From Alkalibacter rhizosphaerae (GTDB lineage Bacteria; Bacillota; Clostridia; Eubacteriales; Alkalibacteraceae): a stretch of DNA of 64,000 bases. The stretch is from the NCBI RefSeq assembly GCF_017352215.1, contig NZ_CP071444.1:1922001-1986000 (forward strand). The letters are read 5' to 3'. A program made the position numbers and the translations under genes. Of the stretch, positions 8,532 to 22,313 are shown piece after piece. Position 1 is the stretch's first letter. Every line of letters starts with the position of its first letter. The notes under the pieces were generated by a model. That model had not been told where the DNA came from, did not search any database, and saw only the letters and a list, made by a program, of their open reading frames with translations.

Positions 8532-9710
8532 ATGAAGAAAAAAATCGTCTTGCATCCAGGCATTTATGCCATCGAAGAAAATCAGGCACTGTATCGCCGT
8601 ATGGCCTCCAAAGGCTGGTCTTTGACCAAACGAGGCAGCCTGCTCAGTTATTTTGATCGGGAAGAACCGGAAGAGCGCTATTATCGGATGATCTTGACCA
8701 AGCCTACCTCCTGGAAGGAACCGGAAGCGGATCCTCCATCCCATCAGGAGTCGGGGTGGGAGCTGGTTTCCGAGAGCGGCGGGACCTGGGTCTATTCGAC
8801 CACAGGGGAATCCAATGCGCGATCGGATCAGGGACCCAGACAGGAATTAAAAGCCCTCAAATCAGCAAGAAGCAAGCAAATTTGGAACGTACTGGGGCTG
8901 GCTTTCTCCCTGGTTCTGGAGTCGGCATTGACAGGGTTGCTGCCTTTTCCGACCAGGGGAAGCGGACTTCAATGGTGGGCGGATGCCCAGCGGTTTTTGG
9001 TGCAAAGCACTGCTTTTTCTTTACTGATCTTGGTGTTTTTTGGTTTCTTCATCCTTCAATCCATATATGGATATTTTCGTTTGACCCGGCAGATCCGCCG
9101 GATGAAATCAGAAGATCCATTGGGTTTGGAAGAAGAGGAAAAGGGAAGGATCTCCCTGGGACGGATGCTGTTTGTTTTCGCCATGGTGGTTTTTGCAGGT
9201 CTGAGTCTCTACCAGCTGGCTGTCGGAGAAGAATACGACATGCCGGCCCATAAAGAGGAAGGCTACATGATCTTGGAAGATCTGGGGCATAAAAAAAGAA
9301 AGGCCTTCGACCCAAATGAACCTTTTTACAACGACGATGAATTCGGTATGGTATGGAAAAACCAGTCTTTATTGGCAAAGTGGATGGAAACGACGGAGTA
9401 TTCCGACGATGCCTGGCTCTTTCAAACCAAATTTGATCTTCATGAGATGGTCGATCCGGACCGATTTGCACAGGTCCTTATGAGAACGGCGGTCTTCGAT
9501 CCGGATCCGGCAGACTGGAGACCCCATGACGTATCCGGAGTGGACCATGCTTATTCCGGAAAAACAGGACTGGAATTTTTGTTGGTAAAGGGACAAAGGG
9601 TCCTCTTTGTCAAGTATTCCGGCAGAGGAGATTCCATGGATCGGCCGGCAAGCCAAAAGGAATTTTTGGAACAAGTGGCAAGCATCGACTTTGACGACAA
9701 TGAAAAATGA
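8532..9710 (+). CDS. DUF2812 domain membrane protein
   Basis: Protein of 392 aa. The first ~60 residues match the DUF2812 pattern (a short domain beginning with an EENQALYRRMASKGWSLTKRG-type segment and a YYRMIL strand). Three hydrophobic segments follow (about residues 125-145, 160-185 and 215-235), then a C-terminal soluble domain of about 150 residues. DUF2812 proteins often accompany PadR-like regulators, but none is adjacent here. Function unknown. Confidence 0.75.
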   Translation: MKKKIVLHPGIYAIEENQALYRRMASKGWSLTKRGSLLSYFDREEPEERYYRMILTKPTSWKEPEADPPSHQESGWELVSESGGTWVYSTTGESNARSDQGPRQELKALKSARSKQIWNVLGLAFSLVLESALTGLLPFPTRGSGLQWWADAQRFLVQSTAFSLLILVFFGFFILQSIYGYFRLTRQIRRMKSEDPLGLEEEEKGRISLGRMLFVFAMVVFAGLSLYQLAVGEEYDMPAHKEEGYMILEDLGHKKRKAFDPNEPFYNDDEFGMVWKNQSLLAKWMETTEYSDDAWLFQTKFDLHEMVDPDRFAQVLMRTAVFDPDPADWRPHDVSGVDHAYSGKTGLEFLLVKGQRVLFVKYSGRGDSMDRPASQKEFLEQVASIDFDDNEK

Positions 9711-9716
9711 TGGATT

Positions 9717-9738
9717 CAGCCCCTGTTGGAAGGGGCTG
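9717..9738 (+). terminator. Terminator after the DUF2812 gene
   Basis: CAGCCCC and GGGGCTG form a 7-bp stem around TGTTGGAA, followed by six T residues. Confidence 0.9.
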
Positions 9739-9824
9739 TTTTTTACCAATGGATCGGATGGTTGTGATACAATAATATTGCAAATTTTAAAGGAAAAAAT
9801 CAACGAAGGATTTGGAGGCCGACT

Positions 9825-11114
9825 ATGAAGCAGGACAAGATACTCATCATCGACATGGGCAGCACAAAGAACACCTACATTGCCCGGGAAATACGGGATC
9901 TAGGTGTATTTACGGAGATCCATCCCCACGACATGACAAGGGAAGAATTAACGAAGATCACCAACATCAAGGGGATCATTCTAAATGGAGGAGAGCACCG
10001 CCATGTGGACGGAGCGGACATTGAGCCGTCGGAGGCCCTTTTGGGCATGGGCGTACCGGTATTGTCCGTGGATCACGACGGCATGGATCCATGGCCGGAA
10101 TCGGTAGAGGAACGCCTGAAAAAAATGAAGGAATTTGTTTTTGACGTCTGCAAAGCGGAAGCCGACTGGAACATGGAAAATTTCATTGCAGAGCAAGTCT
10201 CCCAGATCCAAAAGCAGGTGGGAGACGGTAAGGTCCTTCTGGCCCTCTCCGGCGGAGTGGATTCTTCCGTGGTAGCGGCCCTCTTGATCAAGGCCATCGG
10301 GAAGCAGCTGACCTGCGTCCATGTCAATCATGGATTGCTGCGAAAAGACGAACCGGAACAGGTGGTCCATGTCTTCAAGGAAGAAATGGGAGCCAACCTG
10401 GTCTATGTGGATGCTGTAGACCGATTTTTGGACAAGCTGGCCGGCGTTGCCGACCCGGAACAAAAGAGAAAGATCATCGGAGAAGAATTCATCCGGGTTT
10501 TTGAAGACGAAGCGAGAAAGCTGGAGGATGTGGATTATCTGGCACAGGGGACCATCTACCCCGATATCATCGAATCCGGAACGAAGACGGTAAAATCCGT
10601 CAAGAGCCACCACAACGTGGGAGGCCTGCCGGAAGATCTGGACTTCGAACTGGTGGAGCCGTTGAAAATGCTCTTTAAGGATGAAGTGCGAGCCTGCGGC
10701 CTGGCACTGGGGCTACCGGAATCCATGGTGTACCGTCAACCTTTCCCGGGGCCGGGCCTAGGGGTGCGCTGCATCGGGGCCATCACCAGGGATCGTCTGG
10801 AAGCCGTTCGGGAATCGGACGCCATCCTGCGGGAAGAATTTGCCAAGGCGGGACTGGAAGGAAAAGTTTGGCAGTATTTTACCGTCGTACCGGATGTAAA
10901 ATCCGTTGGTGTGAAAGACCACAAGCGAAGCTTTGAATGGCCGGTGATCTTGCGGGCGGTCAATACGGTGGATGCCATGACGGCCACCATCGAGCGGGTC
11001 CCCTACGATGTACTGGAGGCCATCACCCACCGCATCACCCACGAAGTGAAGGGAGTCAACCGGGTATTGTACGATCTCACACCGAAACCGGTGGGCACCA
11101 TCGAGTGGGAGTGA
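9825..11114 (+). CDS. guaA: GMP synthase with internally deleted glutamine amidotransferase domain
   Basis: Converts XMP to GMP with ATP and ammonia. The synthetase half is intact: PP-loop LALSGGVDSS at residues 139-148, a QPFPGPGLGVRC segment, and the dimerisation domain ending KPVGTIEWE. The protein is only 429 aa against about 510-525 for normal bacterial GuaA. The N-terminal GATase starts normally (ILIIDMGSTKN, KGIILNGGE, GVPVLSV), but the GxCxG nucleophile loop and the region up to the His-Pro-Glu motif are missing: GVPVLSVDHDGMDPWPESVEERL runs straight into the end of the domain (FVFDVCKAEADWNMENFI). It should not hydrolyse glutamine and would need free ammonia or a separate amidotransferase subunit, none of which is in the window. 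Confidence 0.95.
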   Translation: MKQDKILIIDMGSTKNTYIAREIRDLGVFTEIHPHDMTREELTKITNIKGIILNGGEHRHVDGADIEPSEALLGMGVPVLSVDHDGMDPWPESVEERLKKMKEFVFDVCKAEADWNMENFIAEQVSQIQKQVGDGKVLLALSGGVDSSVVAALLIKAIGKQLTCVHVNHGLLRKDEPEQVVHVFKEEMGANLVYVDAVDRFLDKLAGVADPEQKRKIIGEEFIRVFEDEARKLEDVDYLAQGTIYPDIIESGTKTVKSVKSHHNVGGLPEDLDFELVEPLKMLFKDEVRACGLALGLPESMVYRQPFPGPGLGVRCIGAITRDRLEAVRESDAILREEFAKAGLEGKVWQYFTVVPDVKSVGVKDHKRSFEWPVILRAVNTVDAMTATIERVPYDVLEAITHRITHEVKGVNRVLYDLTPKPVGTIEWE

Positions 11115-11129
11115 GAATAGGAAAAACTA

Positions 11130-11157
11130 AAACAGGGATCTTTCCGGAACCCTGTTT
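11130..11157 (+). terminator. Terminator after guaA
   Basis: AAACAGGG and CCCTGTTT pair around a 12-base loop that itself contains TTCCGGAA, followed by CTTTTCTTTT. Confidence 0.75.
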
Positions 11158-11219
11158 CTTTTCTTTTATTCCCCTGCAACAATTGTTATAATGGAGACAG
11201 ACAAAAAGGGGGTTTATCG

Positions 11220-12011
11220 ATGACATATGGCGGACATGTGGTGGCAGTGGCATTTGCGGTGTTGTTTTCCGTGGCCTTTCCCATCGGGTTGTTGTTTTAT
11301 TCCAGAAAACTGGCTGGGAAATTTCCGTGGAAACAGGCCTTGGCCGGTGCCATGGTATTTGCCATATTTCAGATCTTTACAAGGATCCCATTGATCACCT
11401 ACCTTCAGGGCCAATCCTGGTTCGTGATCCACATTGCCAGCGAGCGTTTGCTCATGGCGCTGTTTTTGTCCTTTACGGCAGGCCTCTTTGAGGAAGTGGG
11501 AAGAACCGTCGCCTTTCTTCTTTTTCGCAGGAACGGATACCGATTTGGAGAAGTCTTCGCCTATGGTGTGGGACACGGGGGTTTTGAATCCCTTCTACTG
11601 GTGGGAGTAAACACCCTTGCCAACCTGGTGGCGGTTTTGTATCTGGCCTTCGGCTGGTTTTCCAACGCGGTGATCGGCAATCCCCAGATTTTTGGAAGCG
11701 TAGGAGACCTGAGTGCCGTTTTTGCCGCCAATCCGGCCCACTTGTTCTTTTTCGGCGGATTGGAGAGGGTTTTTGCCATCATGCTCCACATTGCCCTGTC
11801 TTTTGTGGTAGCAAAGGGCGTATCCGGCAAGCGACCCAAGATGGTATTAATGGCCATCTTGATCCACACAGCGGTCAACTTTGTTGCTGTCCTGATGCCC
11901 GGCGTCTGGCTGGCGGAAGGGTTTTTGCTGTTGGTGGCCCTTGGTTGTTTTTGGTACATTCGAAAGAGTTTTTATACAAAATATTTGGATGAAATGGGGG
12001 ATCGAGGATGA
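11220..12011 (+). CDS. YhfC-family intramembrane metalloprotease-like protein
   Basis: Polytopic membrane protein of 263 aa with about seven hydrophobic segments. Two conserved motifs in transmembrane context, FEEVGRTVAFLL and YGVGHGGFESLLLVG, match the YhfC family, which is related to CPBP/glutamic-type intramembrane proteases. The C-terminal ALIHTAVN-like segment (MAILIHTAVNFVAV) is also typical. It is the first gene of a three-gene overlapping cluster with a lipoprotein and signal peptidase II, all envelope-linked. A TATAAT box lies at 11189-11194. The substrate is unknown. Confidence 0.85.
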   Translation: MTYGGHVVAVAFAVLFSVAFPIGLLFYSRKLAGKFPWKQALAGAMVFAIFQIFTRIPLITYLQGQSWFVIHIASERLLMALFLSFTAGLFEEVGRTVAFLLFRRNGYRFGEVFAYGVGHGGFESLLLVGVNTLANLVAVLYLAFGWFSNAVIGNPQIFGSVGDLSAVFAANPAHLFFFGGLERVFAIMLHIALSFVVAKGVSGKRPKMVLMAILIHTAVNFVAVLMPGVWLAEGFLLLVALGCFWYIRKSFYTKYLDEMGDRG

Positions 12012-12466
12012 TAAGAAGAAAAGGAATGGTATTGCTTTTGGTTTTGTTCTTGTTGACAGGTTTTGCGGCAGGGTGTTCTTCATCGGAAAACAAGGAAAAA
12101 GTGGAATCCACAGGAACGCCCAAAGTGGAGGCCATGCTGCTTGCTTTCAACAATGAGGATTACAGCGGGTTTGCGAAAGATTTCGGGCCCATGATGACAC
12201 AGGCCATGACCCAGGAAGTGTTTGAGGACCAGATCCTTCCGGTGATCGGCGGCCTGATCGGAAAGTATGAAGAAGGAACCCTGACTTTGGCAAAGGTGAC
12301 GGAAGAATCCAACGAAGGCGTGGACTATATCAGCGCCATTTACAGAAGCAGCTTTACGGAAGAAGAGGGAGACGTGACGGTGACCATCTGGTTCACCAAC
12401 GACGACGAGATGAAGATCGAAACTTTTGTCATGAATTCTCCCAAGCTGGTTCAAGGGAATGGCTAA
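12008..12466 (+). CDS. DUF3887-like lipoprotein
   Basis: Small secreted lipoprotein of 152 aa. The signal peptide ends in LTGFAAGC, with the lipidated cysteine at residue 23. The mature part (VEAMLLAFNNEDYSGFAKDFGPMM to VTIWFTNDDEMKIETF) resembles DUF3887, a NTF2-like fold seen in Firmicute lipoproteins. The ATGA overlap with the YhfC gene and the 8-base overlap with lspA indicate coupled translation. Confidence 0.82.
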   Translation: MIRRKGMVLLLVLFLLTGFAAGCSSSENKEKVESTGTPKVEAMLLAFNNEDYSGFAKDFGPMMTQAMTQEVFEDQILPVIGGLIGKYEEGTLTLAKVTEESNEGVDYISAIYRSSFTEEEGDVTVTIWFTNDDEMKIETFVMNSPKLVQGNG

Positions 12467-12905
12467 ACTCGTTTTATACATCCTGGTATTTTTGACATGC
12501 TTTTTTCTGGACTTGCTGATGAAACATCTGGCCAACGACCGGTTGGCGCTGCGTCACCCGGTCCAGGTCTATAAACGGTTATACCTGGTATTGGTGCACA
12601 ACAAAGGAGCCGCTTACGGTTTGTTGAAAAACCGAAAGCGACTCCTGCGGATCTTGTCTGCCTTTGCCATGTTTTTTATGGTCTATCTGTTCATATACAC
12701 ATACAACAATGACTTTTCTCCCGAGTTCATGATCTCTTTAAGCGTCGTACTGGCAGGAGCGGCCGGGAATTTTTCGGAACGGATCCGACATGGCTACGTG
12801 ACGGATTTTTTATACATCAAGGTAAAAAAAATGCCCATCTTCAACCTAGCGGATCTTTTTATCGTCATTGGAATGGTGTTCGTTTATTATCATGGTTTGT
12901 TTTGA
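12459..12905 (+). CDS. lspA: Lipoprotein signal peptidase II
   Basis: Aspartic protease of the membrane that cleaves signal peptides from prolipoproteins (148 aa, typical length). Four hydrophobic segments are visible. The NKGAAYG motif, the AGAAGNFSERIRHGYVTDF motif and FNLADLFIV supply the two catalytic aspartates (in VTDF and NLAD). The usual NxxDR is NFSER here, a Glu-for-Asp change at a conserved but non-dyad position. It follows a lipoprotein gene in the same transcript. Confidence 0.93.
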   Translation: MAKLVLYILVFLTCFFLDLLMKHLANDRLALRHPVQVYKRLYLVLVHNKGAAYGLLKNRKRLLRILSAFAMFFMVYLFIYTYNNDFSPEFMISLSVVLAGAAGNFSERIRHGYVTDFLYIKVKKMPIFNLADLFIVIGMVFVYYHGLF

Positions 12906-12913
12906 CAAAAAAA

Positions 12914-12941
12914 AACGAAAGAGGCTCTCGCCTCTTTCGTT
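12914..12941. terminator. Hairpin after lspA
   Basis: AACGAAAGAGGC and GCCTCTTTCGTT form a 12-bp perfect stem around TCTC. On the plus strand no clear T-run follows; the A-run before it would give a T-run only on the minus strand. Probably still the end of the lspA transcript. Confidence 0.6.
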
Positions 12942-13105
12942 GAATCTGGGAACCAAACGAAATGAAAAACGCAATTCTATTCATTTATTAAGGGAAAAGG
13001 GAAAGGGGGTTGGTTCCACTTCTTATTCTCTGAGTATAGAATAACGGGTGAAGCTTTACCCAACCTTTAAATATAAAAAAAGCTTTAAAAAATCGGAGGA
13101 AAATC

Positions 13106-13777
13106 ATGAGAGTTCTGTTGGTGGAAGACGAAAAGCCCTTGGCGAAAGCCATAGCCAAGATTTTTGAAAACAATCACATCCTTACCGACGTAGTCTATGA
13201 CGGGGAAGAAGGCTACATGCTGGCGGAAGAAAACGTCTACGATGTGATCATCCTGGACATCATGCTTCCCGGCATGAACGGATTGGAGATCCTGGAGAGG
13301 ATCCGCGAAAAGGGGAAAAATACACCGGTGTTGCTGCTGACGGCCATGGATACGACCAAAGACAAGGTCAAGGGCCTAAACATGGGTGCCGACGATTATA
13401 TGGTAAAACCTTTCGAGACGGATGAGTTGCTGGCACGGGTCCGGGCCCTGGGAAGGCGCCCTCAGGAGATCTTCCACGACTCCAGCATCGAATTTTGCGA
13501 CGTGAAACTCAATATCAATTCTGGAGAAGCCGTGGTCGCCGGATCACCCAAGAATTTGACGGCCAAGGAAGCCCAGCTGTTGGAAATGTTTTTGCGAAAT
13601 CCCAACAGGATCGTGTCCAAGGAATTGATTCTGGACCGGATCTGGGGGTTTGACAGCCTAGCGGCGGAGAACAGCGTGGAGATCTACGTCCATTATCTTC
13701 GCAAAAAGCTGGTAAAATCAAAAGCCGGGATCCAAACCATTCGGGGAATGGGGTACGTATTGAAGGAGCGGGAATAA
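13106..13777 (+). CDS. OmpR/PhoB-family response regulator
   Basis: Two-domain regulator of 223 aa. The receiver domain has the acidic pair in LLVEDEKPLA, the phosphoacceptor aspartate in DVIILDIMLPGMNG, the LLLTAMD threonine and the MVKPF lysine. The C-terminal winged helix (LTAKEAQLLEMFLRNPNRIVSKELILDRIWG) binds DNA. It directly abuts the kinase gene (stop and start are adjacent), so the two form a two-component system. Target genes are unknown. Confidence 0.96.
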   Translation: MRVLLVEDEKPLAKAIAKIFENNHILTDVVYDGEEGYMLAEENVYDVIILDIMLPGMNGLEILERIREKGKNTPVLLLTAMDTTKDKVKGLNMGADDYMVKPFETDELLARVRALGRRPQEIFHDSSIEFCDVKLNINSGEAVVAGSPKNLTAKEAQLLEMFLRNPNRIVSKELILDRIWGFDSLAAENSVEIYVHYLRKKLVKSKAGIQTIRGMGYVLKERE

Positions 13778-15091
13778 ATGTTAAACAAGCTGCGGTTGAA
13801 TCTGACATTGCTCAACACCATTGTTTTGGTCATCATCCTGTTGGCCATTTCGATTTTTTTGTATTTCACCATGCAGATCAACCTGGCCAATACGGTGGAC
13901 CGGGAACTGGCCCTGGCCGCCGAACAGCTCAACACCTACATCGACTATTTTGACGACCTCCAGGAAGGCTATCCCAACGATCCGGAAAAGGATCAGGAGT
14001 ACAACGACTTCATACAAAAACTCCTCAACGAGAACATCACGACCGTGGTGTGGGATGAGGAATTCAATGTTCTTCGCAGCTCCATCTATCTTCAGCTTCC
14101 CAACAACATTTTGAACGATCTGATCAAATATACCTTTCAAAACGACAATCTGGGCGGCGATGCGGTCAGCTACAACTACGACATCATCGACCTGTCCATC
14201 CACACCAATGCCTACGCCAACCGAAACGGAGAGCTGCGAGTGGTCCAGACGGTGAAAAACATGAGCGCGGAAGTGGGATTTTTGGACTGGCTCTTCCAAT
14301 TTCTAATCATCGCCATGGTTATCGGGGTGACCCTGTCTTTTGTGGGAGGGTACATCTTGTCCGGAAGGACCATCGTCCCCATCCGCAAGTCCATACAGAA
14401 GCAGCAGGAATTCGTGGCCAACGTGTCCCACGAGTTGAGGACTCCCATTGCGGTGGTCCTCACCAACCTGGATGTGGTCAAATCCGCTCCCAAGGAGCCG
14501 GTGGAAGACCAAATGGTCTGGCTGGACAATGCCTACGATGAAACCAAACGGATGGAAAAAGTGGTGGGGGATCTTTTGTTTCTGGCCAAGGCCGATGCAG
14601 GGCAGTTGAATCTGGAGAAGGAATACCTGGATCTTTCCTACCTGATCACCAACACCAGCGAAAGGCTCATGCCCCTGGCTGCCAAGAAAAACATCAGCAT
14701 TTACAATACCATTGACGAGCGGACCAGGCTTTATGCGGACAAGATGCGATTGACCCAGCTGGTGATCATCCTGCTGGACAACGCCATCAAATACAGTCTG
14801 GAAAACACCACCATCACCATCTCCACCAAAGAAGAGCGTGGTCTCTACCAGCTGCGTTTCAAAGATCAAGGGGTGGGGATCCCAGTGGAAGACCTGGACA
14901 AGGTCTACGAGCGCTTCTATCGGGCGGACAAGGCCCGATCAAGGGAGATGGGCGGGACCGGTTTGGGACTGTCCATTGCCAAGTGGATCGCCGACGAACA
15001 CGACTGGCGGCTGGAGATCTCCAGCGAAGCGGGCCAGGGGACCATGGTCCGCTTGTGGATCCCACGGGAAAACATTCGAATGGAGGAATAA
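13778..15091 (+). CDS. Membrane sensor histidine kinase
   Basis: Partner kinase of 437 aa. Two transmembrane segments (about residues 9-30 and 168-190) flank an extracytoplasmic sensor domain of about 135 residues. The H-box FVANVSHELRTPIAV holds the phosphorylated histidine; the N-box LLDNAIKYS, G1 DQGVGIP and G2 GGTGLGLSIAKWI form the ATP site. The input signal cannot be inferred. No ABC transporter or other obvious target lies next to it. Confidence 0.96.
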   Translation: MLNKLRLNLTLLNTIVLVIILLAISIFLYFTMQINLANTVDRELALAAEQLNTYIDYFDDLQEGYPNDPEKDQEYNDFIQKLLNENITTVVWDEEFNVLRSSIYLQLPNNILNDLIKYTFQNDNLGGDAVSYNYDIIDLSIHTNAYANRNGELRVVQTVKNMSAEVGFLDWLFQFLIIAMVIGVTLSFVGGYILSGRTIVPIRKSIQKQQEFVANVSHELRTPIAVVLTNLDVVKSAPKEPVEDQMVWLDNAYDETKRMEKVVGDLLFLAKADAGQLNLEKEYLDLSYLITNTSERLMPLAAKKNISIYNTIDERTRLYADKMRLTQLVIILLDNAIKYSLENTTITISTKEERGLYQLRFKDQGVGIPVEDLDKVYERFYRADKARSREMGGTGLGLSIAKWIADEHDWRLEISSEAGQGTMVRLWIPRENIRMEE

Positions 15092-15094
15092 AAA

Positions 15095-16234
15095 ATGAAT
15101 TTGCGATTGCATGGAAAAGAGATCATAACGGGACCGGGAAGCCTGAAGGCCATCAAATCCCTGGAATATGAAAGGTATTTTATCGTAACGGGAAAGAGCT
15201 CCATGTTTAAAAACGGAACCATTGGCCGTATGGAGGAGATGCTTCAAGAGAAGAAGGCAACCTATGAGATCTTCTCCGGGATCGGCGCCAATCCCACCAC
15301 CAAGGAAGTCCTTGCCGGGTTGGAAGCCATGAAAGTCTTTGGGCCCCAGTGCGTGCTGGCGGTGGGCGGCGGAAGCGCCATCGATGCTGCAAAAGTCATG
15401 GCCTTGATGGCAGAACATCCTAAGTTGGACATGGATGCCATTACGGGAGACATCCTGACGCTGGAGAGAAAAAACATTTTTCTGGTTGCCATTCCATCCA
15501 CCTCCGGTACGGCCACGGAAGTGACGAAAAACGCCGTGGTGACCTATCCGGAAAAGGAACTGAAGATCGGCGTGAAAGCCTACGGCCTTCTGCCGGATCT
15601 TGCCATTTTGGATGGAGAACTGACCTTGTCCATGCCAAAAGACGTGGTGGCCCATACGGGCATGGATGCCATGACCCACGCTTTGGAATGCTACATCAAC
15701 CACAAGTGTGAAGAATTTGGGGAAGTGCTGACCATGGGAGCCGTCGAAGGCCTCCTTGCCTATCTTCCAGCCTCTTTTCAAAACGGGGATCTGGAAAGCC
15801 GGCAAAAGGTCCATATTTACCAGGCCATGGCGGGAACCGCCTTTCACAACATTGGCCTTGGCATGGACCACGGCATCTCCCACGCCTTTGGGGGAAAATA
15901 CGACTATGGCCACGGACTGCTAAACGCCATCGGACTGCCCTACGTACTGGCCTTCAACCGGAAGGATCCTATCGTGGACCAAAAGCTGAAGAACCTGGAG
16001 AAACGACTGGGCTTCAAGGATGTGGTGGAAGCCATCCACCAGATGAACCGGACCCTGGAGCTGCCTGCCTCCATTTCACAGTTGGGGTTGGCGGAAGAGG
16101 ATTACCTGGGGGACCTTGAAGGACTACTAGAAAACGCCTTGTTGGGGTCCACCAGATCCAATCCCGTCCCCATGGACCGGGAGACCATGAAAAAGGTGCT
16201 TGATTCCATCTTCTATGGTAGAATAATGTTTTAA
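15095..16234 (+). CDS. Iron-containing alcohol dehydrogenase
   Basis: Group III NAD(P)-dependent alcohol dehydrogenase of 379 aa. It contains the nucleotide-binding VLAVGGGSAIDAAKVMA, IPSTSGTATEVT, and metal-ligand segments VVAHTGMDAMTHALECY and GMDHGISHAFGGKYDYGHGLLNAI with the expected histidines. It follows the histidine kinase by 3 bases and may be cotranscribed with it. Possible substrates are ethanol, butanol or other short alcohols/aldehydes. Confidence 0.94.
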   Translation: MNLRLHGKEIITGPGSLKAIKSLEYERYFIVTGKSSMFKNGTIGRMEEMLQEKKATYEIFSGIGANPTTKEVLAGLEAMKVFGPQCVLAVGGGSAIDAAKVMALMAEHPKLDMDAITGDILTLERKNIFLVAIPSTSGTATEVTKNAVVTYPEKELKIGVKAYGLLPDLAILDGELTLSMPKDVVAHTGMDAMTHALECYINHKCEEFGEVLTMGAVEGLLAYLPASFQNGDLESRQKVHIYQAMAGTAFHNIGLGMDHGISHAFGGKYDYGHGLLNAIGLPYVLAFNRKDPIVDQKLKNLEKRLGFKDVVEAIHQMNRTLELPASISQLGLAEEDYLGDLEGLLENALLGSTRSNPVPMDRETMKKVLDSIFYGRIMF

Positions 16235-16267
16235 TTGAAACACGGAAAGAAAGAATTGGAGGAAGAC

Positions 16268-20473
<4,206 letters not shown>

Positions 20474-20477
20474 ACCA

Positions 20478-20506
20478 TTGTAAAGACACCAAAGTTACCA
20501 TATAAT
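20478..20506 (+). promoter_or_regulatory. Promoter of the gatCAB operon
   Basis: TTGTAA (20478-20483) and TATAAT (20501-20506) are separated by exactly 17 bases, upstream of gatC. Confidence 0.75.
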
Positions 20507-20551
20507 ATAGGGATATGAAAGAAAAACCAAAGCCATAGCGAGGTGGAACCG

Positions 20552-20839
20552 ATGAAACTGACAAAAGAAGATGTGATCTACGTGGCCGACCTGGCCCGTT
20601 TGGAGTTTACGGAAGAAGAACTGGGTTTGTATGCAGACCAGCTCAGTGCCATCCTGGATTACGAAGAAAAGCTCAACGAACTGGATACGACAAATGTGGT
20701 CCCCACGGCCCACGTACTGCCTGTCAACAACGTATTGCGGGAAGACGTCGTCAAGCCGTCATTGGACCGGGAGAAGGCCCTGATGAACGCCCCTTCCCAG
20801 GATCAAGGGTGCTTCAGCGTGCCCAACGTATTGGAATAG
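20552..20839 (+). CDS. gatC: Asp/Glu-tRNA amidotransferase subunit C
   Basis: Small subunit (95 aa) that stabilises the GatCAB amidotransferase, which converts Glu-tRNA(Gln) and Asp-tRNA(Asn) to the amidated forms. The sequence [17 protein letters not shown] and the C-terminal [21 protein letters not shown] are the family signature. The ATG at 20552 follows AGGTGG. Confidence 0.95.
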   Translation: MKLTKEDVIYVADLARLEFTEEELGLYADQLSAILDYEEKLNELDTTNVVPTAHVLPVNNVLREDVVKPSLDREKALMNAPSQDQGCFSVPNVLE

Positions 20840-20849
20840 GGGGATGAAG

Positions 20850-22313
20850 ATGACGAAATATCGCACCATACACGAGATCAAGGCCCTGATCGAAAAAGGG
20901 GAGACCACCTACGAAGAAGTGATGGGAGCCTACATCAATCGGATCGACCAGGTGGAAGGCACCGTCGACAGTTTTTTACAGGTATTGAAGGAAGAAGCCT
21001 TGAACCAGGCCAAAGCCGCCGATGAAAACAAGGATGATAAGACAAGCCCTCTTTTCGGGATCCCATACGGATTAAAGGACAACATCTGCATGGAGGGGGT
21101 GGAGACCACCTGTGCATCCAAGATCCTGACAGGCTTTATTCCCCCCTACAGTGCAACTGTAGCGGAAGATCTGAAAAACAGCGGGGCGGTTGTTCTTGGG
21201 AAAGCCAACATGGATGAATTTGCCATGGGATCTTCCAACGAAAACTCCTCCATCAAACCGACGAAAAACCCTTGGGATCCGTCCCGGGTGCCGGGAGGCT
21301 CCAGCGGCGGATCCGCCGCCTGCGTGGCTGCCGACGAAGTGGTTTTCGCCCTGGGTTCCGATACGGGCGGATCCATTCGCCAGCCTGCATCTTTTTGCGG
21401 CGTGGTGGGTCTCAAGCCCACCTACGGACTGGTTTCCCGCTACGGACTCATTGCCTTTGCATCTTCCTTGGACCAGATCGGACCCATCACCAAAGACGTT
21501 ACCGACTGCGCCCTGGTCCTCAACCAGATCGCCGGTCACGACGAGAAGGATTCCACTTCCGTGGACCGGGAGAAGGAAGATTACACTTCCTACCTGCAAA
21601 AGGACATCAAGGGCATGAAGATCGGCATCGTGGAAGAGTACTTTGGAGAAGGTTTGCAGCCGGATGTCCGAAAGCGTCTGGAAGAAGCTGTGGAAGTATA
21701 CAAGAGCCTGGGGGCTCAACTGGTGGATGTCAAACTGCCCACCTCCGACTACGCCTTGTCCGCCTACTACATCATATCTTCGGCGGAAGCCAGCTCCAAC
21801 CTGGCCCGCTACGACGGGATCCGCTACGGGTTCCGGGCGGAAGGATTCGACGATCTTTTGGACCTCTATAAAAAGACAAGAAGCCAGGGATTTGGGGAAG
21901 AAGTCAAGCGCCGGATCATGCTGGGAACCTATGCCCTCAGCAGCGGCTATTACGATGCCTACTATAAGAAAGCACTCCAGGTGAGGACCCTGATCAAGGA
22001 AGACTTTGACAAGGCCCTGTCCCAGTGCGACGTGATCCTTTCTCCCACCTGCCCCACCACGGCCTTCAAGCTGGGGGAGAAGAGTTCGGATCCCTTGGAA
22101 ATGTACCTATCCGACATCTACACTGTACCGGTGAACATCGCTGGTATCCCCGCCATCTCCATCCCCTGCGGATTGGATGAACAGGGACTGCCTGTCGGCA
22201 TGCAGCTGATCGGACGGGATTTTGGAGAAAAGGACATCCTGAAAGCGGCCTATGCCTTCGAGCAGGCCACCAAACATCACTTGAACCGACCCACGTTACA
22301 GGAGGCGAGATAA
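20850..22313 (+). CDS. gatA: Asp/Glu-tRNA amidotransferase subunit A
   Basis: Glutaminase subunit of GatCAB (487 aa). The amidase signature is complete: catalytic lysine in [16 protein letters not shown], and the nucleophilic serine in [11 protein letters not shown]. The ATG at 20850 was preferred because GGGGG lies six bases upstream; the ATG at 20844 would add two residues. It overlaps gatB by one base (TAATG). Confidence 0.96.
   Translation: MTKYRTIHEIKALIEKGETTYEEVMGAYINRIDQVEGTVDSFLQVLKEEALNQAKAADENKDDKTSPLFGIPYGLKDNICMEGVETTCASKILTGFIPPYSATVAEDLKNSGAVVLGKANMDEFAMGSSNENSSIKPTKNPWDPSRVPGGSSGGSAACVAADEVVFALGSDTGGSIRQPASFCGVVGLKPTYGLVSRYGLIAFASSLDQIGPITKDVTDCALVLNQIAGHDEKDSTSVDREKEDYTSYLQKDIKGMKIGIVEEYFGEGLQPDVRKRLEEAVEVYKSLGAQLVDVKLPTSDYALSAYYIISSAEASSNLARYDGIRYGFRAEGFDDLLDLYKKTRSQGFGEEVKRRIMLGTYALSSGYYDAYYKKALQVRTLIKEDFDKALSQCDVILSPTCPTTAFKLGEKSSDPLEMYLSDIYTVPVNIAGIPAISIPCGLDEQGLPVGMQLIGRDFGEKDILKAAYAFEQATKHHLNRPTLQEAR

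Noticed and set aside
9825-10240. GuaA shortened by a wrong start codon
   Set aside because: The normal N-terminal strand (ILIIDMGSTKN) is present right after the start; the missing part is internal, so start choice does not explain it.
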